64,000 nucleotides of DNA from Halobellus captivus (GTDB taxonomy: Archaea > Halobacteriota > Halobacteria > Halobacteriales > Haloferacaceae), in NCBI RefSeq assembly GCF_007655485.1, contig NZ_VJXQ01000001.1:395468-459467 (forward strand). Reading direction: 5' to 3'. The notes under the pieces were generated by a model, which did no database searches, was not told the origin of the DNA, and worked only from the letters and a program-made list of their open reading frames with translations. Positions 17,261 to 26,719 of the stretch are shown here, one piece after another; position 1 is the stretch's first letter; every line of letters starts with the position of its first letter. Both the position numbers and the translations under genes were made by a program.

Positions 17261-17323
17261 GTTCCGGAGGCCGACGAGTTCGTTCCGGACACTGACGAGT
17301 TCGCCTCGGCGTTCGACCGGTTC
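17261..17323. repeat. 21-bp imperfect tandem repeat, 3 copies
   Basis: Units 17261-17281, 17282-17302 and 17303-17323. The first two share GTTCCGGA and GACGAGTTC, the third is more diverged. It lies between the EamA-like gene end and the thioredoxin-fold gene start. Confidence 0.7.
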
Positions 17324-17341
17324 GTCTGCAGTCGACGCGAC

Positions 17342-17767
17342 TCACTCGACGCTGACGAGGTAGACCGCGACGATGCCGAGACCGATCCCGAGCGCCTTTC
17401 TGGCGGTCACCGACTCGTTCAGGAACACGATCCCTAAGACGGAACTGAGCACGAGGAACATCCCGAAAATCGGCGAAACGACGCTCACCGGCCCGAGCGA
17501 CAGCGCCCGGTAGTACGCCAGGATACCGACCGTCAGGCAGACGCCCGCGATCGCGACGTAGCCCGCTTTCGGATGCGTCACGTAGGCGACTGCGTTCTCC
17601 TGGTTGTAAATCACGACGGCGGCGGTCAGGACGACGAGGATCGTGTTCGCCATCATCGTCGCGACGTTACTCGGAATCTTCGCCGTGCCGGTTGTTGCGA
17701 CGCGCATAAACGGGGCCACGAGCGCGTAGGCTGCGAGCGCGAGAATCGCCCACGGGAGATAGCTCAT
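17342..17767 (-). CDS. Half-size EamA/DMT-type transporter
   Basis: 141 aa with five hydrophobic segments, exactly one EamA domain. Full DMT exporters have two such domains in one chain, so this protein must dimerise or pair with another half. The C-terminal signature (ALSLGPVSVVSPIFGMFLVLSSVLG, then FLNESVTARKALGIGLG) is clear. It is not a truncation: start ATG 17767 and the stop frame a complete domain. The substrate is unknown. Confidence 0.85.
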   Translation of the reverse strand: MSYLPWAILALAAYALVAPFMRVATTGTAKIPSNVATMMANTILVVLTAAVVIYNQENAVAYVTHPKAGYVAIAGVCLTVGILAYYRALSLGPVSVVSPIFGMFLVLSSVLGIVFLNESVTARKALGIGLGIVAVYLVSVE

Positions 17768-17815
17768 ACGGATGCAGCGGAGGCGATCGGATTCACCGTT
17801 TCGGTCCGCCCGCGC

Positions 17816-19069
17816 TCAGTCGTCGCCCGGCACACCAGCGACAGCGACCGTCGCCGTCTCGGCGTCGCGAACGATCCACCAGGCCAGTCCGATCGAGATC
17901 GCGCCGAGCAGCGAGACGAGCGCGAAAGATGGCGCGAGGCCCACGGCCCCGATCAGGTAGCCGAAGAGGGGCGGCGCGACGGTCCCCCCGAGCGAGATCC
18001 CGATCGTGACGAGCGCGAAATTCTTCCCGAGATCCGCCCGCGCGGAGAGCAGATCTGCGAGCGTCGACCGCGCCGGTCGCGAGAGGCTGATGCTCCCGCT
18101 GAGGAGGAGCACGATGCCGAGCGCGAGCGTCGGGAGTTCGAGCGTCGCGAGCAGCGCAGCGACGGCGGCCAACAGCGCGTAGCCGCCGATGACGACCGGG
18201 CCCGCACCCACGCGATCCGTGAGCGCGCCGCCGACGAGGATGAGCCCCGCGCCGACGACCAGCATCGCCGAGGTGAGCGCGCTCGCCGTGCCGTCAGGCA
18301 GGCCGTATCCGGCGGCGAGGAGGTTCGGCGTGTACGTGCGGATCGTCCACGCCGCCGTGGACGTCAGAAACGCCAGCACGGTCAACGCGAGAATGCCGCG
18401 CGAGGCGGTGAGCGTCCGGACAAGCGCCCGGACTCGACCCGGAACCGACGAGAGCGTCGGTCGGTCGTCGGGGCGCTCTGCGAGTCCCGGCTGAGTGATC
18501 TCGTCGTCGACGCGCCGGAACCCGAGCAGGCAGTACGCGGCGTAGACGCCGCCGACGAGAGTCACGAGGCCGACGGCGACGCGCCACGAGAGGCCGAGCG
18601 CGGTCGTCGCCGCCACGACCGCGTACGGGGCCGCGAGGCCGACCGCCCCGCCGAACGCGTGGACGCTGTACGCTCGACCGCGGGTCTCGGCTGTCGAAAC
18701 CGCGGCGAGGAGCGGGTAGTGCGCTGGGTGATGACCGGCGATGCCGACACCGAGGATCGCCTGCGCGACGAGGAGCCAGGCGTAGGTGGGCGAAAGCGCC
18801 GTGAGCGCGGCGCCGACCGTCCCGACAACGAGGGAGACGCCCAGGACGAGCGTTCGGCTGTACGCGTCCGAGAGGTAGCCCATCGGAAGCTGGAGGGCGA
18901 GCACGACGGCGTTCTGCACCCCGATCGCGAGCCCGATCGCGGCGATGCTGACGTCGAACCGCGCCGCGAGGACGGTCACGAGCGGGGCCAGCATCACGAT
19001 GTAGGCGTGGTTCACGAAGTGCGACCCCGAGACGAGGGCGACGACCCGGCGGTCCTGTGCATCGGTCAC
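17816..19069 (-). CDS. MFS transporter
   Basis: 417 aa, 12 predicted membrane segments, with motif A after TM2 (GYLSDAYSRTLVLG) and again mid-protein (GALTDRVGAG). The start is GTG 19069: GTATAATT on the minus strand at 19094-19101 lies 28 nt upstream and there is no competing ATG. It follows the MoxR/DUF58/vWA operon by 25 bp, but the private promoter suggests independent expression. The substrate is unknown. Confidence 0.85.
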   Translation of the reverse strand: MTDAQDRRVVALVSGSHFVNHAYIVMLAPLVTVLAARFDVSIAAIGLAIGVQNAVVLALQLPMGYLSDAYSRTLVLGVSLVVGTVGAALTALSPTYAWLLVAQAILGVGIAGHHPAHYPLLAAVSTAETRGRAYSVHAFGGAVGLAAPYAVVAATTALGLSWRVAVGLVTLVGGVYAAYCLLGFRRVDDEITQPGLAERPDDRPTLSSVPGRVRALVRTLTASRGILALTVLAFLTSTAAWTIRTYTPNLLAAGYGLPDGTASALTSAMLVVGAGLILVGGALTDRVGAGPVVIGGYALLAAVAALLATLELPTLALGIVLLLSGSISLSRPARSTLADLLSARADLGKNFALVTIGISLGGTVAPPLFGYLIGAVGLAPSFALVSLLGAISIGLAWWIVRDAETATVAVAGVPGDD

Positions 19070-19093
19070 GGGAGCGAGTTGCCGCCGGAGAGA

Positions 19094-19101
19094 ATTATAC
19101 T
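19094..19101 (-). promoter_or_regulatory. TATA box embedded in the stop codon of the DUF58 gene
   Basis: GTATAATT on the minus strand overlaps the TAA stop (19095-19097) of the DUF58 gene and is 28 nt from the GTG start of the MFS gene. The stop codon bases are thus part of the next gene's promoter. Confidence 0.6.
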
Positions 19102-20000
19102 CGGCGAATGTCTCCCGCGACGGTCGCCCGTCGCGCCTCCCGCGCCGCCCAGATGTCGGCGAACGCGTCGAAGAAGTCCGCGCCGGTGTCGACGACGACG
19201 TGCTCGGCGCGGAGCCGACGCGCTCGCGCGGCGACGTCGTCGACGTGTTCGGTGAGTCGCTCGCGGTAGGACTCGGCGGTCGATCCGGCGAAGTACGCGC
19301 GCTGGGTCGATCCCGTTTCGGGGTCTTCGAACACCGCGTCGCCCGTCACGTCGGGATCGCGCTCCTCGGGCGCGACGAGGTGGACGAGGAGGACCTCGCT
19401 GTCGCCGAGCGCTGCGATCCCGTCTTCGATCGCGTCCGGGGAATCCAGGAAGTCGCTCACGACGACGACGAGCGATCGTGACCGGATCGTGCGGGCGTAG
19501 GCCGCGAGCGCGTCGAAAAACGCCGTTCGGTCGGCCGGGTTGGTCCCGTTCAGCGCGCCGAGGAGCCGAAGCAACTCCCCCCGCGTCGACCGGCCGCGGT
19601 CCAGTCGCTCGGCGTCCGTCCCGATCGTCGAGAACCGAAAGGAGTCGTGTCCGACGACCGCGAAGTAGGCGAACGCGAGGCCGACTCGCGCGCCGAATTC
19701 GAACTTGTTCGCCCGCTCCGTCCCGAACCCCATCGACGCCGAGGAGTCGAGGAGTACGTGGACCGTGAGGTCGCGCTCGGCCTCGTACTGCTTGATGAAG
19801 TGCTCGTCCGTCCGCGCGTACACCCGCCAGTCGATCAGTCGCACGTCGTCGCCGGGGGTGTACCGGCGGTAATCGCTGAACGTGAGTCCCTCGCCGACGT
19901 TCGCCGATCGCTGCTCGCCCTGCCGCCGCGAGTCGGTCCGATGACGCAGCGATCGCTCCAGCCGCGCCAGTTCGTCGAGGAAGTCGGGTTCGATCGACAT
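19095..20000 (-). CDS. DUF58 domain protein (vWA-type partner of MoxR)
   Basis: 301 aa. It contains the DUF58 hallmark (GDDVRLIDWRVYARTDEHFIK) and an overlapping von Willebrand A segment with a partial MIDAS motif (LLDSSASMGFG). It probably works as the adaptor for the MoxR ATPase encoded immediately upstream (one base between the genes). The set is common in haloarchaea and bacteria and linked to chaperone-like maturation of protein complexes. No membrane anchor is present here, unlike some DUF58 proteins. Confidence 0.9.
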   Translation of the reverse strand: MSIEPDFLDELARLERSLRHRTDSRRQGEQRSANVGEGLTFSDYRRYTPGDDVRLIDWRVYARTDEHFIKQYEAERDLTVHVLLDSSASMGFGTERANKFEFGARVGLAFAYFAVVGHDSFRFSTIGTDAERLDRGRSTRGELLRLLGALNGTNPADRTAFFDALAAYARTIRSRSLVVVVSDFLDSPDAIEDGIAALGDSEVLLVHLVAPEERDPDVTGDAVFEDPETGSTQRAYFAGSTAESYRERLTEHVDDVAARARRLRAEHVVVDTGADFFDAFADIWAAREARRATVAGDIRRV

Positions 20001-20001
20001 C

Positions 20002-20943
20002 TCACAACAGTGTCGAGACGATGTCGTCCGGCGTCACGCCCTCCCGCTCGGCGCGGAAGTCGACGACGAGGCGGTGCCGCAGCACGGGATTCGCCATCGC
20101 CTCGACGTCCTCCCACGCGACGTGCGCGCGGCCGTCGAGGAACGCGCGGGCCTTCGCGGCGAGGACGAGCCCCATACTGGCCCGCGGACTCGCGCCAAAT
20201 TCGACGTTCTCGGCCGTCCGCGTCGAGCGAACCAGATCAATCACGTCGTCGCGGACGTCCTCGGCGATCGGGACCTGCCGCGTGAGCTGTTGCGCCCGCG
20301 TGAGCCCGTCCCTGGAGAGAACTCGTTCGACGGACGGATCGGGCGCGCCCGTCGTGTACCGGTCGACGATTTCGCGCTCCTCGTCGCGGTCGGGGTAGTC
20401 AACGAGGATCTTCAGCAGGAAGCGGTCGGTCTGGGCCTCCGGGAGCGGGTACGTCCCCTCCTGATCGATCGGGTTCTGCGTCGCGAGCACGAAGAAGGGT
20501 CGGGGGAGTTCCCGCGTCTCCCCGCCGGTCGTCACCTGTTTCTCCTGCATCGCTTCCAAGAGCGCCGCCTGCGTCTTCGGCGTCGCGCGGTTGATCTCGT
20601 CGGCGAGGACGAGGTTCGCGAACACCGGGCCGCGCTCGAAAACGAACTCCCGCTCTCCACCGACCTCTCGGATGATCTCCGTGCCGGTGATGTCCGCGGG
20701 CATCAGATCCGGCGTGTTCTGGATTCGAGAGAAGGACAGATCCGTCGCCTCGGCGACCGTCCGCACCAGCGTCGTCTTCCCCAGTCCGGGATTGCTCTCG
20801 ATCAGCGCGTTACCGTCGCAGAGCAGACAGACGAGCAGTTGCTCGACGACGTCGGACTGGCCGACGATTCGTTTCGCGACCTCCTCGCGGAGGGCGGCGA
20901 GTCTGCGCTGTATCCGATCGATCTCCTCGTTGGTTCCGCTCAT
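20002..20943 (-). CDS. MoxR-family AAA+ ATPase
   Basis: 313 aa. Walker A is ESNPGLGKTT (K56), Walker B is LVLADEINRA, sensor 1 is VLATQNPIDQEGTYPLPEAQ and the family's LLKILVDYP follows. It is a cytosolic AAA+ chaperone. It is the third-last gene of an operon whose other members are vWA or membrane proteins, so MoxR is expected to act on them. Start ATG 20943; the upstream gene ends 3 bp away. Confidence 0.95.
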   Translation of the reverse strand: MSGTNEEIDRIQRRLAALREEVAKRIVGQSDVVEQLLVCLLCDGNALIESNPGLGKTTLVRTVAEATDLSFSRIQNTPDLMPADITGTEIIREVGGEREFVFERGPVFANLVLADEINRATPKTQAALLEAMQEKQVTTGGETRELPRPFFVLATQNPIDQEGTYPLPEAQTDRFLLKILVDYPDRDEEREIVDRYTTGAPDPSVERVLSRDGLTRAQQLTRQVPIAEDVRDDVIDLVRSTRTAENVEFGASPRASMGLVLAAKARAFLDGRAHVAWEDVEAMANPVLRHRLVVDFRAEREGVTPDDIVSTLL

Positions 20944-20946
20944 AGC

Positions 20947-22050
20947 TTAGGATGCATCGTTCGTAGTGTCCGCGTCGTCGATATCGCTGGTCGTGTCCGC
21001 GCCGTCGAGTTCCCTGATTCTGAGGTTGTACTCGCGGACCAGCTCTGCGTCTTCGATCCGCTCTTCCCCGGCGTATCCCGACTGTTGGCTGTCGAACTCC
21101 CCGCCTCCGCCGCCGCTGCCGACGCCGCCGCCGGGACCGGTCGGGCCGTCGGCGCTGCCCTCGCCCGTTCCCGGCACCGAGATGTTGTCCGAATCGTCAC
21201 CCGTTCCGACGTCCTCGGGATTGCCGAGGATCTCGTCACCGTCCTGTAAGCCGTCGTCATCCGGGCGCTCGACGGTCGGGTCGGCACCGGCACCCAGCAA
21301 GCCCGCGAGGTCTGGATCGACGACGGCGACCTGCACGCTCGCGACGCTCACGGCGACGACGAGGAGCACTGTCACGACCACGCGGCGCGTCTCGACGAGT
21401 TCGAGCGTCGAGGTCGAGCCCAGCGTCTCGACGACGTCGGCGTAGAGCCGTCGCGCCATCTCCGTGTCCGCCCCGTCGTCGACGGCATCTCGGGCGGTCC
21501 GCAGCGCTTCTCGAACCGGGGGATTCGCCCCCTCGAACTGCTCGACGAGCGGGCGGCGGAGCCTCGCGGCGTAGCCGACCCCGAACGCGACCGCGCCGAG
21601 CGCGAGGGCGACGAGCGAGGTGGCTTCGACCGTCGTCGGAGCGGCGATGCCGACGAGCGGGACGCTCCGAAGCGCCTCGACCACGACGGTCGGAAGACCG
21701 AGATCGATGGCGAGCCACCGCGGTTCGACGAGCGAGAGCACGAGGTTCGCGAGAAGCGCGGTCAGTGCGGCCTCGACGCTCGCATAGAGGAGCGCGACCG
21801 TTCTGACCTCGCGCCTGACTTCCGAGAGGGCGGCGCGGATCCGCGCGTTCTCCTCGTCAAACACGACGTCGTCCGAGCGCGCCTTCTCCTCGCCCGCCGC
21901 GCTCCCTCGCGCGCCGCCGCCATCGACGAATCCCGGGTCGGGATCGAACCGGGTGTCGTCTGCCGCACTGGTCGCGCCGCCTCCGTTCGTCGAATCCGAC
22001 GAGCCGTCTTCGGGCGGCGAATCCGAACGACTGTTCGCGTCCTTAGACAT
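20947..22050 (-). CDS. DUF4129-like membrane protein of the MoxR/vWA operon
   Basis: 367 aa. Layout: a low-complexity Asp/Ser N-terminus (1-70), two adjoining hydrophobic segments (about 85-160), a soluble loop of 80 residues (EGANPPVREALRTARDAV...), a third membrane segment (VVVTVLLVVAVSVASV), then an acidic, Gly-rich external tail (GPGGGVGSGGGGGEFD) ending in Asp/Thr repeats. The shape fits proteins often encoded in haloarchaeal MoxR operons. It starts at ATG 22050, overlapping the previous gene by 8 bp. Enzymatic motifs are absent; I suggest a scaffold or substrate of MoxR. Confidence 0.6.
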   Translation of the reverse strand: MSKDANSRSDSPPEDGSSDSTNGGGATSAADDTRFDPDPGFVDGGGARGSAAGEEKARSDDVVFDEENARIRAALSEVRREVRTVALLYASVEAALTALLANLVLSLVEPRWLAIDLGLPTVVVEALRSVPLVGIAAPTTVEATSLVALALGAVAFGVGYAARLRRPLVEQFEGANPPVREALRTARDAVDDGADTEMARRLYADVVETLGSTSTLELVETRRVVVTVLLVVAVSVASVQVAVVDPDLAGLLGAGADPTVERPDDDGLQDGDEILGNPEDVGTGDDSDNISVPGTGEGSADGPTGPGGGVGSGGGGGEFDSQQSGYAGEERIEDAELVREYNLRIRELDGADTTSDIDDADTTNDAS

Positions 22051-22399
22051 CCTCGCACTCCTCCGGCGCGTCGTCGCGCTCCTGTCGCCACTGCTCGCAG
22101 ACGGATGCGAGGTCCTCGCGGTGCTCGTTCCGCTCCTCGCGGACGGTCGAGAGCGTTTCCCGCGTCGATTCCAGTTCATCCCGCAGGCGACTCACCTCCG
22201 CTTCGAGCGATTCGATCCGGTCGCGAGCGGACTGGATATCGTCGCGCAGCTGGTCGTTCTGGGTGCGCAACTGCTCGTTCTGGGTCTCGATCGCGGTCAC
22301 GCCGGACTGAAAGAGCACCGTGGCTCCGACAGTCCCCGCGACGAGGACGAGGAGGGCGATCACGAGCGCGCGGTTCAGGGGGCGACCGACGAACGTCAC
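22043..22399 (-). CDS. Single-pass coiled-coil membrane protein
   Basis: 118 aa. One membrane segment near the N-terminus (LNRALVIALLVLVAGTVGATVLF) and a long heptad coiled coil (about residues 42-100, TQNEQLRTQNDQLRDDI...) with a Cys pair near the end (SVCEQW, PEECEDV). The start is GTG 22399, which overlaps the upstream stop as GTGA, typical of translational coupling. The coiled coil may space or oligomerise the complex made by this operon. Confidence 0.7.
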   Translation of the reverse strand: MTFVGRPLNRALVIALLVLVAGTVGATVLFQSGVTAIETQNEQLRTQNDQLRDDIQSARDRIESLEAEVSRLRDELESTRETLSTVREERNEHREDLASVCEQWRQERDDAPEECEDV

Positions 22400-24780
22400 G
22401 GGAGACCTCCGTCCGACGTGGTATTGCGGCGACGGACTTGAAGCCGCCGGTAGCACACCTCAGTCGTGAAGACGAACAGCCCGAGCGCGAGAGACAGCCA
22501 CGTCCAGCCGGTCCTGACGGGGCGGACGCCGCGAGCGCGCTCGGTCGCGAAGCGAGCGATTTCCGCACCCTGACCGCCGGTGAACTCCCGGCCGCCCGTG
22601 TCGTCGACGAGGGTATCGAGCGCCGGATCGGGGCCGAACGCGGCGTACTCCCGCGGGTAGTTCGCGGCGTAGGTCGCGCCGAGCACGTCGTGATAGCCGG
22701 TCGACCCCGGCGTCACCGTCGCCTGAAACAGCTCCCCGTCCACTCGACGGAACGACGCGTTCTCGCTCGGCGGTCGCTCGTCGCCGCGGTACGTCACGGT
22801 CGTCGACTCTCCGACGCGAGTGTCGGGAATCCCCGTGATTCCGGTCGCCTTCCGTTCGGGGTCGCCGACGGCGTAGTTCGTGGTGCGCGTCAGGAGCAGC
22901 GAGTCGGGCTCTCGGAGCAGGCCGTCGAGCGTCCCGTCCTCGCCGTGGGCGGTGAGCGTCGCGACCCGGCCGAGCCCGTAGCGCCACGTCGCGAGCGCGG
23001 GCTGCCCGTTGCTCCCGGCGACGAGGTAGTCAGCGCCCGATCGGACTGAGACGTCGTTGAACGCCGCTGGCGACGACGTCAGCGAGACGCCGGAAGTGAC
23101 GAACGAGCCCCGGTCGAGGACGACGAGTTCGGCCGCGCCCGGCGCGCCCGACCCGCCGAACAGGATCCCCAACCGCGTCGTCTCCGTCGCGCGGAAGTAG
23201 CTGCCGTCGCCCGCACCGGCGACCGTCTGCAGCGTCCGCTCGTTGACGCTCTGGCCCGCGCCGACGGTGACGACGCGAACCCCCCGATCTGTCAGTTCCG
23301 ACGCGACGCTCGCGGCCTCGTCGGGGTTGTCGTGACCGTCGCTGACGAGGATGATCGTCCCCGATCGGTCGCCGAGGAGTTCGCCGCCGCCGCGGACGCC
23401 CGCGGCGATGTCCGTCGCCCCGCCCGCGCGGAGCCGACGGATCTTGTCTGACAGTTGGCCGCGATTCTCCGAGAGCGGCTCGACGTCGGCGACGCGGTAC
23501 GCTTGGTAGTTGAAGCCGACGATGCCGACCTCGTTCTCGTCGCCGAGCTGTTCGAGCACCGAGAGCGACGCGGACTTCTGGACGCTCATCCCCTCCTCGG
23601 CGCTGCCGGAGACGTCGATCGCGAGCACGATGTTCGTCGCGCGGGGTTCGCCCTCGCCGGTCGTGACCGGCAGCATCGACGCGAGGTTCGAGCCCTCGTA
23701 GCCCCCGTTCTCGAAGGCGTTGGGACCGCCGACGACGAACAGGCCGCCGCCGCCGATGACGAACTCCTGGAGGCGGTCGACGTTGTCGATGGAATCGGCC
23801 GGAGCGTCCTGTACGACGACCGCGTAGTACGGCGAGAGGTCCGCCGGAACCTCCTCGGCGGTCTCGACGTCGTACAGCCGATCGAGGTAGTCGCGGAAGG
23901 GGTACTCGCCGGGCGAAACGTACAGAATCTCGGGTTGCTCGACGACGCGGACGGTCTTCCTGAAGACGTCGTTATCGGAGAAGCGATCCGTCGCGTCGAT
24001 CTCCGCTGTGACGGTGTGACTCCCCGTCGACTCGAACGTGTGGTTGAATTCGACGGTTCGCGGGGCGTCCTCCATCGTTCGTTCGAGCACCCGCTCGCCG
24101 TCGACGCGCACGGTGAGCGTCGCGGAGGTGTTGGGGCCGACGCCAGCGACTCGGGCCCCAAAGCGGTTTTCGACGCCGAGGCTCACCTTCTCCGGACCCG
24201 CGACGGACACGTACCGCTCGGCGGTTCGCGGTTCGGGCGAGACCGCAGAGACGGTGGCGTTGGCCGAGCGGGCGAGGTCGGTCGCGGCCGGGAGTGACTG
24301 TCCGCTCGTCACTCGGCCGTCGCTGAGCAGGACGAGGTTGCCGCCTTCCCGCACGTTGGCCGCGACCGCATCGCCGATCGGCGAGTCGGCGTCCGCGCCC
24401 ACCGGCACGCGCCGGACGGAGACGCCCTCGGCCTCGATGGACTCGGTGAGCCGGTCCTCGACGTCCGGCGCGACGGCCATACTGTCGGACTCGTCGACCA
24501 GCAGCGTCACGCTCGGATCGCCGTCCGTCAGTTGCGACTGCACGGTGTACGGCCCGGCGGCCGAGAGCACGACGAGCGCGACGACGGCGACTCTCGCAGC
24601 GAGGAACCAGCGTCGCGAGTCGGGGGAGGCGGTCCCCGACGCGCCGCGGAAGACGAGCGCCCAGAGAGCGACGGCGGCGACGGGAAGGGCGAGCAGGAGG
24701 AGCGGCCGTTCGAGACCCACGGAGAACGTGTCCGTGAGTTCGACCGACGTCGCGAGCGCGACACGGGGGAGCGCCGACAT
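22396..24780 (-). CDS. Large vWA / glutamine-amidotransferase-like membrane protein
   Basis: 794 aa. Two N-terminal membrane segments (about 25-75), a first vWA-like region with MIDAS start LLVDESDSMAV, a beta-sandwich region, an amidotransferase-like segment (EILYVSPGEYPFRDYLDRLYDVE, then FVIGGGGLFVVGGPNAF), a second vWA with a fuller MIDAS (VLAIDVSGSAEEGMSV) and a final membrane segment near the C-terminus (TWLSLALGLFVFTTEV). It matches the BatB-like/COG2304-type proteins in MoxR operons. ATG 24780 overlaps the upstream TGA by one base (TGATG). Confidence 0.82.
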   Translation of the reverse strand: MSALPRVALATSVELTDTFSVGLERPLLLLALPVAAVALWALVFRGASGTASPDSRRWFLAARVAVVALVVLSAAGPYTVQSQLTDGDPSVTLLVDESDSMAVAPDVEDRLTESIEAEGVSVRRVPVGADADSPIGDAVAANVREGGNLVLLSDGRVTSGQSLPAATDLARSANATVSAVSPEPRTAERYVSVAGPEKVSLGVENRFGARVAGVGPNTSATLTVRVDGERVLERTMEDAPRTVEFNHTFESTGSHTVTAEIDATDRFSDNDVFRKTVRVVEQPEILYVSPGEYPFRDYLDRLYDVETAEEVPADLSPYYAVVVQDAPADSIDNVDRLQEFVIGGGGLFVVGGPNAFENGGYEGSNLASMLPVTTGEGEPRATNIVLAIDVSGSAEEGMSVQKSASLSVLEQLGDENEVGIVGFNYQAYRVADVEPLSENRGQLSDKIRRLRAGGATDIAAGVRGGGELLGDRSGTIILVSDGHDNPDEAASVASELTDRGVRVVTVGAGQSVNERTLQTVAGAGDGSYFRATETTRLGILFGGSGAPGAAELVVLDRGSFVTSGVSLTSSPAAFNDVSVRSGADYLVAGSNGQPALATWRYGLGRVATLTAHGEDGTLDGLLREPDSLLLTRTTNYAVGDPERKATGITGIPDTRVGESTTVTYRGDERPPSENASFRRVDGELFQATVTPGSTGYHDVLGATYAANYPREYAAFGPDPALDTLVDDTGGREFTGGQGAEIARFATERARGVRPVRTGWTWLSLALGLFVFTTEVCYRRLQVRRRNTTSDGGLP

Positions 24781-26588
24781 CACAGGTCACCTCGGCGGCG
24801 GAGGAAGGCGACCTCACCCAGAACGACGGACAGAATCCCGAGGGCGACGAACTCGGTCAGCGGATCGGGCACCGTCCGCTCCTCCGTTCTCGCCGTCTCC
24901 CCGCCGTCAGCGCCCGGATCGATTTCCGACGCCGACACCGCGGATTCCGTCGGACTCAGGAGCGACGCGCTGTACCGACTCCCGTCGGCGGCGTAGAATC
25001 CGACGTCGGCGACGTCGACGGACGAAGCGGTCACCTGGCCGCGCGGCGTTTCCACCGCGGTCTCGTTCGCGAAGGCGAGTCGCTCGCCGGTCTGGCGGTT
25101 CAGCTCCGAAAGCGACTCCCGGTCCGCGAGCGCGTAGACGCTCCGCTTCCAGAAGATCGGGTACTCGAAGTCGTATTTGAACGCGGAGGCAGACTCGATA
25201 TAGCCGTAGTAGAGCACCTGCCCGCCGCTGTGGCTGGCGGTCGCAACGATCGGTGTCCCGTCAGTCGTCGAGACGAGCGCACGTCCGGACCGGAGATCGC
25301 CGCGGACGTACCGCTCCGGCGGCGGGAAGGTTATATCGCGTGTGAGGTCGTCTTGAACCGGCTCCGACAGCGTCGGGTTCGAGCCCATACGGCCCGGATC
25401 CAACAGGAGGAGGTCCCCGTAGGCGTCGACCGGCATCGACTCGCTCGCCTGGATCCCGACCCCGCCGCCCGCCGCGAGCGCCTCGCGGCCAGCGGCCACG
25501 TGACTGTCGCCGAGTTCGGCCTCGGCGACGTTGCTGTAGAGCACCACGTCGTAGGCGTCTTCCGGGGGTTCGGGGATCGAATCCGGCGGCTCCACCACCG
25601 TGAGTTCGACCGGATCGATCACCGACAGCGCCGTCGTCAGGTAGCGGTTCTCGTCGGTAGTGACGAGCAGGACGTCGACCGCAGCGTCCTCGGGCGCGGC
25701 CACGTACGCGACGTCGTCGGTGGGGAACGAGTCGCCCGGCGAGAGCCGGACTTCGCCCCCGCCAGCGGGAACCGGAAGCGTGACGCTCCTGACGTCACCG
25801 GGCGCGAGCGAAACGGTCGTTTCGGCTCCGCCCAGCGAAACCCGGCGGGTGACGTCGTCCCCGCCGAAGTTCTGAACCGAGACGGTCACTTCCTCGCCGG
25901 AGAACTCGCGGTCGACGATCCCGACGTTGTCGTCGCCGCCGCCGTCGAACTGCCGCAGATCGACGGTCAGACCGCGGGCGCGGGCGGACTGTACGGCGGA
26001 TTCCCAGCCCTCGCCCGCGAAGTCGCTGAGGACGACGATCCGAGCGTTCTCTCCGGCGAGGCTCGACGCCCGCGAGATCGACGTCCGGAGGTCTCCGGGG
26101 GCGTCGGTCGCGCGCAACGAGGCGAGCGTGTCGTCGGCGTCGCCCGCGGTTCCGCCGCGGAGCGCGATCGAGGCGCGGCCGTCGGCTACGACGATCGAAG
26201 TCGTCGAGGACGTCTCCGCGCGCGCGGCCGAGATCGCCCGATCGAAGCGCGTCTCGGCGCTTGTCTCGACGTTCATACTGGCGCTGGCGTCGACGACGAT
26301 GACCGTCTCCTCGACGAGTTCCGACTCCGACACGGGGACGTACGGTGTCGCGAGCGCGGTCGCGAAGAGGACGATCGCGAGCAGTTGGAGCAGCAAAAGC
26401 GCGCTGCGCTTCAGCCGTTCGAGGAGCGGCGTCGACGCTGACGTGCCGTCGGAGTCCGAGAGAAACCGGACGGTCGGCAGCGTCACGCGGCGGGGGTCCG
26501 GCCGCACGAGGTACAGGACGATCACGGGGACCGCGGCGAGGAGGGCGGCGAATCCGAGCGGGGAGAGGAAGGCGTCCGGGAGGGCCAT
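24780..26588 (-). CDS. BatA N-terminal domain / vWA membrane protein
   Basis: 602 aa. It opens with the BatA N-terminal pattern (SPLGFAALLAAVPVIVLYLVRP; RFLSDS; LKRSALLLLQLLAIVLFATAL). A vWA domain with MIDAS VVDASASMNV follows, then a beta-rich exterior region, and a last membrane segment at the C-terminus (LTEFVALGILSVVLGEVAFL). It is the first gene of a six-gene minus-strand operon, starting at ATG 26588. A longer frame upstream is Arg/Pro-rich shadow. It likely acts with MoxR, DUF58 and the two companion membrane proteins at the cell surface. Confidence 0.85.
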   Translation of the reverse strand: MALPDAFLSPLGFAALLAAVPVIVLYLVRPDPRRVTLPTVRFLSDSDGTSASTPLLERLKRSALLLLQLLAIVLFATALATPYVPVSESELVEETVIVVDASASMNVETSAETRFDRAISAARAETSSTTSIVVADGRASIALRGGTAGDADDTLASLRATDAPGDLRTSISRASSLAGENARIVVLSDFAGEGWESAVQSARARGLTVDLRQFDGGGDDNVGIVDREFSGEEVTVSVQNFGGDDVTRRVSLGGAETTVSLAPGDVRSVTLPVPAGGGEVRLSPGDSFPTDDVAYVAAPEDAAVDVLLVTTDENRYLTTALSVIDPVELTVVEPPDSIPEPPEDAYDVVLYSNVAEAELGDSHVAAGREALAAGGGVGIQASESMPVDAYGDLLLLDPGRMGSNPTLSEPVQDDLTRDITFPPPERYVRGDLRSGRALVSTTDGTPIVATASHSGGQVLYYGYIESASAFKYDFEYPIFWKRSVYALADRESLSELNRQTGERLAFANETAVETPRGQVTASSVDVADVGFYAADGSRYSASLLSPTESAVSASEIDPGADGGETARTEERTVPDPLTEFVALGILSVVLGEVAFLRRRGDL

Positions 26589-26719
26589 CGTGCCAGTGGG
26601 GGACCGCCGGGGTATTGGACCTTTCCCACTGCGGGCGCGGGTTCGCGCGACGCCCTCGGAGCACCGCGCGGATGGGACGGAGAGCAAACCCTTTCAACGG
26701 GGCCCGCTTCGCAACTCGT

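Noticed and set aside
17573-19255. 560-aa plus-strand frame across the MFS gene
   Set aside because: Composition (R, E, D, H runs) is that of an antisense shadow in GC-rich DNA; the minus strand encodes a clear 12-TM protein.
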